Shown: piece after piece, positions 56,080-64,000 of the stretch | Position numbering within the stretch: the stretch's first letter is position 1 | How the letters are laid out: every line of letters begins with the position of its first letter | NCBI GenBank assembly: GCA_018105865.1 | Contig: CM030842.1 | Span: 14,226,367-14,290,366, forward strand | Origin: Metaphire vulgaris | Taxonomy: Eukaryota > Annelida > Clitellata > Crassiclitellata > Megascolecidae | Length of the DNA stretch: 64,000 nucleotides | Reading direction: 5' to 3' | Program-made: the position numbers and the translations under genes | Notes under the pieces: model-generated | Database searches by the model: none | Told to the model about the DNA's origin: nothing | What the model saw: only the letters and a program-made list of their open reading frames with translations

Positions 56080-56900
56080 ATTTAGTGTATTGGCGGAGAC
56101 TGACTCGCAAGACGTCTATTCAAGGCAGCGATCGTTTGCTCAAGACGATGAGCGAACGCCGAGACCTGGTTTTATTGAGAAAACTCAGACAGCTGTCCAA
56201 AATCCCAGACAACAAAGAAAATGACTGGAAAACCTACGACTACCAAACAAGCTGCAACTAATCAAACGCACTGTAATAATTACATTCCGCGCTCGCGATA
56301 AGCCTAGATGATACGTGCACTTCACACAGCAATAAGTTTAGAACTCTTTCAGCAACTCACAGCCAGAAATGCATTATTCAAACCACTCCATTCCACCAGG
56401 ATATTCTTCCTGGTGATAGAAATTATAGGGAAGATACTGTACTCGGACTTTTCCAGCGAACGCGACTTCAAATAGACCGACAACTACAAGACCATAGGAA
56501 TTCGCAGATTCGCCAGATGGCTCTTCTCTAGTCGAATTACAGCCGGTATCTAATCTAGCCGATCCATGCATTCGCTCATACATATCGAGGCTTGCGCAGC
56601 CATAAGTACAGCTTTCAGTAAAGACAAATTAGTCAAACACCTAGCTATCTTAGTCACTAGAGTTCTCAAAGGAACCGAATGAATCTATACTCCATTCGTC
56701 TTCCCGAATCTTGTTGCTGAAAAGATCACGACCCTTAACGGGCCTATACACCACATCCCGTCCTACTAAAAGAACTTTTGCGTCCCGCAAAAGAAGATAA
56801 TAACGGCTCTTCATCTAGAACCGAATCATTTGCTGACGAGCTTTTGCCGAGGAATTATGAATTCCCAAAACGCGAACAATCCTGGTCAGGTAAGAATTTT
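56080..56900 (+). pseudogene. Possible decayed coding region, family unknown
   Basis: Less AT-rich than its surroundings. Plus-strand frames show polar, Gln/Arg-rich stretches (ETDSQDVYSRQRSFAQDDER, PGDRNYREDTVLGLFQRTRL) broken by stops. Composition recalls a retroelement gag or internal domain, but no defining motif is present. Confidence 0.3.
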
Positions 56901-57412
56901 AAATCTATTACGTATGAATTTGGTATTAATCGATATTTGCAGGAAGTATAACACTCAAAGACTTAAGAAAATAAAACATGTCTGGATAAATTTGAAAAAG
57001 AGAGTGGAGATATTTTAGTAAGAATTACTTTTGGCCGACAGTTATGAACTGTGGCTGTCCATTTCTCAAAAAGGAAACAAGTGTGTAAGTCACTTGAATA
57101 TTGTATAAAAATTTGAATTCTATGGAGCGTTTTGAGTGAGAAATTGAACTAATTAGATTTTGAAATTTCGCACAACCATGTCGACGGGACTGTTCTCTCT
57201 GCTTTCAAAACTCGATAAATTTTGAAACGTCGAAAGTCCGATTTTTTTTAAAGTACTGTAGCCTAACCCTCAAGACCATTAAATTTTGGTAGAATGTAGT
57301 ATAGGTAAATGAAATTAAATACCACGCAGAAAACGGTGCCCTACACTGAGCACAAAGTGAAAGTAACCAAAATATACGAAGCAATGCTGAATTCATGAAA
57401 AGCAAAATGCTA

Positions 57413-57524
57413 CAGGGGCGTAGCTACAGGGGGCAGGGGTACAAATGTTCTCGGCGCCAAGATAGGTGCGCCAATTTCATAGTCTGTCTCCCCTCGGACA
57501 CAGAATACTTTAGCCACGCCTCTG
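57413..57524. mobile_element. Short hAT-like MITE
   Basis: CAGGGGCGTAGCTAC ... TAGCCACGCCTCTG, 112 bp; flanks share only aaat.c. Confidence 0.55.
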
Positions 57525-59293
57525 AAATACATAAAGCACACAATAGACAACATGAAAAGCATCAATCAGTACACACACACACAAACCAAAAACATAGTAA
57601 TTTGCACTTTATACGTAAACATTCGAGTGTAATTCATACAATGGAGTTTCATTAAGCGTTCAATAAAATGTGGACTTGTTTTTTTACAGGAGGCGATCAG
57701 CCGCCCTGAAGACCAGCTCCACAACCTCAAATAGGGACTGGGATTCATGGCCATGGGCCAATAACCGTATTCTTTGGAATAATTTTTATTGTTCAAGGAA
57801 ACGATAATCTCGTTATCCTGGCCTTTGGGTCGGGTGGATAATTACAAGGAATTATGGCGTTTCCTCGATAAGGTACAATTGTGTTTAAATATTATAACTC
57901 ATAATTATATGTTGCAAAATTTTTAAAAAATGTCAAAGCAGTTTGAACGAATCGACAAAAAATAACTTATTTTTAACGACTGTTCATGCAAAAAGTCAAT
58001 TCAAAATGCTATGTATATCGATAACCACGAAGATATAAGCTCGAAAATGAAACACAATTACTGTAATGACACAGTTATACTGTTATGACTATAACAAAGC
58101 TATTAACTAACTTATTTGTCAATGAAAATTGAAACTGTTATTATGTTGTAGATTATTTATGGGAAGCTATACTCCTACTCCATTGGAGTTACTAACTGTC
58201 GCTGTAAATTGATGTTGTTCATAACCCATAATAATAAATTATTTTGTATAATATTTAATAACACTACTACTACTAATCCTAACTAATGATATTTCTAGAA
58301 ATAATCAATGTTTGTTAATATTCAATAACCTAGTATTAACTATAAATTTTAAAAAATTCAATAATTTATGAAAAGCTTTTGGTACAGAGTGGATTGAAAA
58401 TTATTAACTTATATATTGGGCCGATGGCGCTATAGCTGCAAAGCTATAAGATTATTTTAGAAGGAGAATGGACTGACAGGATTTTATCGGAAACAATTGT
58501 TACACCTGCACAAACCACAGTCTATGGCTATTTATCGATGCTTCGGAAATACAGTGTTCTGTAGACTACTGGAAACTGACTCCAAGAAGAGATAACCTAT
58601 TGACCCAAAACGATTTACAATAAGGAAAGCTCATAGAGCCGTTACCGGAGAGGTAAGTCTATGATAAACACACAAGTCTCACACTAAGACTTTGATTCCC
58701 GAAAATAGACGATAGAACCATCTGAAAATAACACACTTGGGTTAGAAAGATGGGGGGGAAGAATTTTCTCTGTACACCCAATGTACTTTTCCCTATATCT
58801 ACATAGATCTAAACAAAACCAATTGGATTTTAACCCGAGCACACTCGTTAAAAAAAATAACATGTAGTCATTTTTATCAAAATATATTTGAATGACAAAT
58901 TTCTTATTTATGTGTTTAGGTTTGGAATATACATATATATCATTGATTATCAATGAGGATTTGGTCAACAAGAGGATTTTTCACAAAAACCTTGGAAGAT
59001 TACATCTAAAGAGTCCTGTCTCCACAGCGTATACACCAGCCAAAAAGCAAACAAAAATAAAACAACATAGGCGTGAACTTTGATGAAAATGGGGGGTAAC
59101 TCAACTCTATATTTTCAAGTAGCCTTTTCTCCTGACAAAAGAAGAAACTAATTGGAGGGACTGAGGGCTATTCATTTCCCCATTTCCATTTCCCCAGTCT
59201 ATGCGATCGAATTCAGTGGAATCTCCCACAAAGGTTAACGCCTATATACAGTACAATAAAGCATATTTCAAAACTTAAATCTCACACACTAAT
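57525..59293. other. No gene seen
   Basis: AT-rich. A purine-rich stretch on the minus strand (about 59178-59202, ggggaaatggaaatgggg read in minus) lies 3' of the env-like gene and could be its polypurine tract with an LTR starting TGAATAG beyond, but I found no second LTR copy to confirm this. Confidence 0.3.
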
Positions 59294-59464
59294 CAGTGGC
59301 GTATCCATTGCCAGGGGGTGTCCTGGGTACCCCCTCCAAGCGTGAGGAAAACCGACAATGTATGAATCAACCTCACATGATGCATGTTAGCCTGTAGGCC
59401 TATAAGCCAATCACTTAATCAGAGGACCGGGTCCCACTGACTCCCATATGTAGATACACCTCTG
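59294..59464. mobile_element. Possible hAT-like MITE, degraded
   Basis: CAGTGGCGTATCC at the left and GTAGATACACCTCTG at the right are compatible inverted ends; no target duplication. It lies 3' of the env-like gene. Confidence 0.4.
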
Positions 59465-59625
59465 CTAAATATAAGAAACAAACTTTAGCATACACAACTA
59501 CAATTGTTCAACTAATCACACGTGAGTAAATATGTTAGCATGATTGTCCATAATTATGCTTCGAATACACAATTAAGCTTACTACAAATACTAACTAATT
59601 AAGCGACTAATGAATAAAAACAAAT

Positions 59626-62103
59626 TCAAAGTCTTTCCGACTCTAGATTGCGAACTGCTGCCACAGGGATTTGATTGGTCTCTAACTCATTTGAGTCATT
59701 TGCCGAAAGCACATGTGGCTGTATCTGTAGGAAATTTTGTAAGCGAATTTCATGAAGCCACAAAGTGACAGAAAATGTTCTGTGAATCCCCACAATTCTT
59801 TTCAGCTGAAATACTTGGAACCAGTCAATGTGAATCTGACCTGGTGGGATCAGACACACATCAGTTGACACATGACGAATTTCAATTTTCCAGGAGAAGG
59901 TTAGTATCATAGCGAGGCAATTATAACGCTGTAGACGGACATTTGTAATATTAGACCTGGCGTTTAACTCGCACTCTGAAATTTGGTACTGGAACCCAAA
60001 CCAGCGAATGTCTACATAACGCTGAGAATTCGCAAAACGAAGAACCAAAAAATTATTCGAAGAGCTATTGGCTGCCTTCTTTGAGCGCCGACAACGTAGA
60101 ATTATGTAAGTAATTAGAAATAATATGATAAGGAGTAAGATAACCAGAAGTAAATAGAATTGACTCGTACTAGCCGACTGATTGTCCGTGGATGGTAGGG
60201 TTGAGGTGAGTGGATATATGAACTGCGGATAGGCTTCTGTCAAACGTGTTCGAACTGATATTGTCATAAGCAAAACAGCTAACTTGTTTACTCGAAAACA
60301 AAGATAACTTATGGCAATAATTAGAATCAATGAAACAGCAGATACCAATGAAAATCCATAAATCAGCACTTGATTATGAGACTTATCGACCGATGTTTGA
60401 CGAGCTTCACTGACTAACGCATTGTAATCGTTCTGAAACAGAAGCGCCCCCTGTTGAATCGCCTGCATAGTCGTCTCAAAATCTTCCTCTAGTGCTGCTA
60501 AACCTTTAGAATTAGTCTTAGAAATCTGAAAAGGAGGAAGAAGAAGCGACAATGATTGATTGAACAAGTGGTCAGACCCGATGGCCATCCATTGATCAGG
60601 ATGAAACAAGTACTGTAAAATAATTTTATTTGCGCCATACTCAAGAGAAACTTGAGACTTTGCAGAAGAGAAATTCCGAATTTGTGGAGTCTGAGAAGGT
60701 ATATATCCATTCAAAGAATTCAAACTACAGCCAGAAGGAATCTTAGCAACACACGAGAGACAACCATTGAAGGGTTGTGGTGCTGAATCCTTGCAGGTGA
60801 GTGACAGGTTAAAAGTATTTTCCATGATAACAGAATCAGGAGGGATTGGAATCAATACGCTTGGTCTATCCGACAACAATTTAAAAGAACATAATTCTGA
60901 AACATCAGTTGCAACATCTTTAAATAAAGCTACGATGCATGTATTCAAATCAGATTTTAAAGTGATGTCTGCAATGTCCAAGAAATACGAATAATCTCCC
61001 AATTCGAGGTTCGGTAAAAAGTCCCATGTAGCGAACAAACGCTGATCTGAAGAAATCGCAAAAAACTTAGGCAGATTAACCAGCAGTGTGGAAATTTGAT
61101 GCGTATCAGCTATCGTTTTTAGGGTAATTAATCACTTCGTATAAAATAAAGGGTGACGGTATTGTTGAGATTGGAACAGATATTGTAACGTAAAGCAGGG
61201 TATGTGACTTCGCAGCCACAAAGAATGGACGCTTATAATAAAAAGACGTCACGGAGGAGTATACGAGCAGGTTCGTGCCTATTACGTAACTCATTGGCAA
61301 TGCGATTCAAAGCATGCTGAATATGCGAACGATGTAATAAAGCCGGATGCAATCTACCAGATAACAATTCTTCCGCAGCCAAGCGAAGATGCGTAAGATG
61401 ATCTAACACCCTTGTAAAATTAAGGAGACTAGCAGTGAGAAAAGCAGAAAAATGTACACTGTTAGCCCAAGAGGTTCTGAATTGCTGAGACAAATCAATC
61501 AGCCATTTTTCTTGTTGCGATAATTGTTCCTTTATTAAATCTACCCTCTTATTCAAAATGCTTGACGCACTGGCCAGATTCGTAAGTTGATGTTCGAAAT
61601 CCTGCAGAATTCGATTGTCACGTTGGCTTAAAATGTTAATACGATCTTCTAAGACCTCTATATCTGATTTTCGCGCTAAGCCGAAAAGATGGTAACTCAA
61701 AATTACCAATTATGTCAAACCACCCACGCTTAAATTTCTGTGGCAGCGAATCCGATCTCTGTGTTCGCAAAATAGAGTGGATCTGGCGAATAGACTGCCT
61801 AATTTGAGAATGAGCAGTCTTTTGCAATTCCGTAAAGCAACATAGTATGGTAAGGCATTCTGACACGACTGAGTGCTTGATAAATTTTCGTGGCTCATAC
61901 AAGCAAGTGAATGATTCCCATCTTCTATCTCAAATGTTGGCAATTTAAAATCAAAACATGGTAGTAAGTATCGGTAACCACTTCAAAATGACCCCTAGAT
62001 TTAAAATAGACGCCGTAACCATGTCTAAACTGACTATCTTCTGTGTTAACGCTGGCGGTGACCGAGCAACTGATGCATAACAGCAAAAGTTGAAACCAGA
62101 ATC
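59626..62103 (-). pseudogene. env: Envelope-like (F-type fusion glycoprotein) gene of a Gypsy-type element, decayed
   Basis: Minus strand, directly downstream of integrase. A strong acceptor (ttttgttttattgttgtag|g, AG at 62105-62104) opens it, followed by a hydrophobic signal-like N terminus. Further on come a furin-type site KFKR before a Gly-Trp-rich hydrophobic start (about 61720), a long heptad-like helical region (about 61690-61450), a Cys-containing ectodomain, a membrane span (about 60370-60290), a second hydrophobic span (about 60165-60085) and about 150 residues after it. The order signal, KxKR cleavage, fusion-peptide-like start, coiled coil and anchor is that of baculovirus-F / errantivirus Env proteins. 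At least four frame changes (near 61940, 61800, 61700, 61270 and 61100) break it. The last 470 codons (61038-59626) are open. Confidence 0.7.
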
Positions 62104-62104
62104 C
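61945..62104 (-). promoter_or_regulatory. Env splice acceptor and signal-peptide start
   Basis: The polypyrimidine tract plus AG before the env signal sequence suggests env is made from a spliced subgenomic RNA, as in gypsy-type errantiviruses. No suitable ATG lies between the acceptor and the signal, so the start codon would come from an upstream leader exon outside the window. Confidence 0.5.
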
Positions 62105-62379
62105 TACAACAATAAAACAAAATTCGATGTGGAAATATCAGAGCCTCCACTTCACTAACTGGCTGTTTGATCCTCTACCTTCAACTTAGAGGACAGTCTC
62201 GCAGATAATATCTAGAATAATTTCTCCCGTCAGACGTCAATGAAGATCGTCCTATGGACCCTAGGAGAAAATCGACAAGCAGCAATGCCTGGCCAGGCAA
62301 AATAAACACATTTGTGAAAGTGGCTCTATCAGTGTTCGGTCACATATTTTTGCTTTCTATGCATATTTATTTATAATGT

Positions 62380-62565
62380 TTAATTTCGTCGTTTCCTTCT
62401 GTGACCCGTTTTCGTTCTAGTCACATAAAATGCACGCTTTAACGCGTCGGTAACATCACGTTCATTAATCCATTCGGGCTTAAACTTCGGATCCGACCAT
62501 TCCACTTTATAGAAAATTTCTTTCCTATTTTCTTTTGAGCCAACAAACGATTCGCTGAGTGCCAT
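62380..62565 (-). pseudogene. Chromodomain-like C-terminal segment of integrase, out of frame
   Basis: In the frame entered by a one-base shift near 62540: KEIFYKVEWSDPKFKPEW then INERDVTDAL, resembling the YxVxWxx...xWxP core of chromodomains that end many Gypsy integrases, then a basic tail RKRRN and the stop. Resemblance is moderate and single aromatic positions are missing. Confidence 0.45.
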
Positions 62566-64000
62566 TTTTCGTCAGGCACTTTGAGATTTTGCGAATCAAA
62601 ATTTTTCTCTGAATTAGAACTTGATGGGTCCCCTGAGTCACCTTGAGATATTTGGGGTGCCGAAGTGTCCTGTGGTTGAGCAGCAGGTGGGGTAGTGTAA
62701 TCTCGACGGTCAACGTAGCGTCTTAAACGTTCTGAATTCACAGGGTGGAAAAGAATCTTGTTGGTTTGATTGTGACGCAGCATAAAAGTGTGATTACCTA
62801 CCTTCGCTGTAATATAATAAGGACCTGCGTATCTGAGTGATAACTTCTTCGACAACCCTTTCTTCACTTGAGGAGTCATTAACCAAACTAGGTCACCAGG
62901 TTGAAACGTTGGTTCTGCAACGTTCTTATCGTGTGCTAGTTTATTTGAATCTTGCATGATTTTAGTTCTGTCCGTAGCTTCTTGATGTGCAGCGGCCAAT
63001 CGCTTTGTTATATTTAAGGCATGCTCTTCAGGAGTAATTGCTTCGTCTTCCATATTAGGCAACGACAGATCCACACCAAGTCTCATCTGAGTTCCGTGCA
63101 TTAAATAAAATGGCGAATAATTCAAACGAGCGCTTGTAACAGCACGTATAGAAAACAAAATAGATGGAATAAATTGCGGCCAATCCTGTTGATCTTTACA
63201 GAGAATCCTAAGGGATTGCCACAAATGACGGTTTACTCTTTCACAAGCCCCATTGGTCTGTGGCCTAAAACCGGAAGTGTGCAAACGATGAATGCCAAAC
63301 TTGCGAGAAAGTTCCGCTACAATACTACTAAGAAAATTTGCCCCACGATCACTTAATAGTGATTTCGGACTCCCATAGCGGGTGATGATTTGAGAGTAGA
63401 GAAGGTCAGCGATGGTCTCTGACCTCTGATCTCTCATGGGGAACGCCTCGGGGAATCGAGTCAAACTTTCGACAAAAAGCAGTAAATAGCGAAAACCCTC
63501 TTTGCTTCGCGGAAGGACGAGGATATCCATTTGCCAACGCCCGAAAATTTCACGGATGGGCAGTGATTGCAAAGGATTTTTCTTAGAATTTATGGGGTAT
63601 TTACAACGCTGACAACTTTCGCAAGATGCAATATGATTTTGAACATCCACATGCATGTGTTTCCAAAAATATTTTTGACGTATACTTAGGTAACAACGAT
63701 GGAATCCCGGATGAGAAGATTCTTCGTGAAATCCATGGAGTAACTTCTCACGTAGGTTCCTAGGAATTACCAACTGACGAATAGTTGATTTAGAGCAGTT
63801 ACGCGAACGCGGCTGAAAGTAATGGTACAGTATATTGTCATGCAATACGTATTCATTAGCTTCAAATGTTAACTTACGCGCTGCCACATCATCATCAGGC
63901 AAAGTTCCATTCTCAAGGTAGTCAATAATGGGTGATATATCAGGACAAAGTCTTTGCTGTGACGCAATGTCGTCAATAACTACTGAATCAGAATCTGGAG
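62439..64000 (-). CDS. pol: Ty3/Gypsy-type pol, integrase part (5' end outside window)
   Basis: Minus strand, open from the window edge to 62439. Shows an integrase HHCC zinc site (HEESSHPGFH ... CESCQRC), the catalytic core with MDIL, SDRGANF and the ACERVNR Glu (D,D,E triad) and a downstream GPY/F module (YAGPYYITAKVGNHTF). The part before the zinc site is the usual RNase H-integrase link. Integrase inserts the cDNA copy into the host genome. The frame breaks in an A-rich run near 62540, after which another frame carries a chromodomain-like segment. Neighbour downstream is the env-like gene. Confidence 0.9.
   Translation of the reverse strand, partial: PDSDSVVIDDIASQQRLCPDISPIIDYLENGTLPDDDVAARKLTFEANEYVLHDNILYHYFQPRSRNCSKSTIRQLVIPRNLREKLLHGFHEESSHPGFHRCYLSIRQKYFWKHMHVDVQNHIASCESCQRCKYPINSKKNPLQSLPIREIFGRWQMDILVLPRSKEGFRYLLLFVESLTRFPEAFPMRDQRSETIADLLYSQIITRYGSPKSLLSDRGANFLSSIVAELSRKFGIHRLHTSGFRPQTNGACERVNRHLWQSLRILCKDQQDWPQFIPSILFSIRAVTSARLNYSPFYLMHGTQMRLGVDLSLPNMEDEAITPEEHALNITKRLAAAHQEATDRTKIMQDSNKLAHDKNVAEPTFQPGDLVWLMTPQVKKGLSKKLSLRYAGPYYITAKVGNHTFMLRHNQTNKILFHPVNSERLRRYVDRRDYTTPPAAQPQDTSAPQISQGDSGDPSSSNSEKNFDSQNLKVPDEKWHSANRLLAQKKIGKKFSIKWNGRIRSLSPNGLMNVMLPTR

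Noticed and set aside
59178..59202. Polypurine tract and LTR boundary of the Gypsy-type element
   Set aside because: Purine-rich on the correct strand, but no second LTR copy, primer-binding site or target duplication is visible in the window, so not called as an LTR.

Overview
The window looks like an intron-rich animal genome, most likely a marine invertebrate. It is AT-rich, has single-domain exons split by phase-1 introns with GT...AG sites, and carries dense microsatellites, LINE tails, a tRNA-type SINE, many small DNA-transposon derivatives and a Ty3/Gypsy-type retroelement with an envelope-like gene. The palindrome TAGGCCTA is very common. I cannot name the species; deuterostome versus cnidarian stays open.

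The core is a cluster of single-pass immunoglobulin-superfamily (IgSF) receptor genes of two types. Type 1 (T1) has signal exon, three Ig-like exons, transmembrane (TM) exon, tail. Type 2 (T2) has signal exon, V-type Ig exon, second Ig-like exon, a small cysteine-rich exon, TM exon. Nearly all exon joins are phase 1, so domains are exchangeable. Layout: T1-A (+, 1-4298, 5' end outside the window); T2 5' remnant (5695-8395); T2-B (+, 9011-17858); T1-E (-, 31747-27332); T1-C (+, 35641-41619); T2-D (+, 45690 to about 50 kb). A-B and C-D look like two copies of a T1-T2 unit; E is an inverted copy of C in a head-to-head palindrome.

The tails differ in the way paired activating/inhibitory receptors do: T1-A carries an ITAM-spaced tyrosine pair (YSNL-x11-YCQI), T1-C a related pair (YSEL-x9-YETV), T1-E a canonical ITIM (VIYAEL), and T2-B appears tailless. 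Several copies look damaged (one-base frameshifts in T2-B and T2-D, loss of the signal exon in T1-C), either as birth-and-death pseudogenes or as assembly indels. A polymorphic immune or allorecognition receptor cluster is a reasonable hypothesis, not a demonstrated fact.

Between genes: two related families of hAT-like MITEs (several with perfect 8-bp target duplications, one nested), a third MITE family with AGTGTTTATTCTAG ends, piggyBac-like elements with TTAA sites, a foldback element with tandem-repeat arms and a 9-bp duplication, an inverted pair of mariner-type transposase fragments, and LINE remnants (18.5, 22.4-22.9, 32.7-33.1, 34.0-34.8, 40.2-40.7 kb). The right end (about 59.6-64 kb, minus strand) holds the 3' half of a decayed Ty3/Gypsy-type element: integrase, then an env-like gene preceded by a good splice acceptor. 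The long stretches at 18.9-27.3 kb and 50-59 kb hold no gene I can support.
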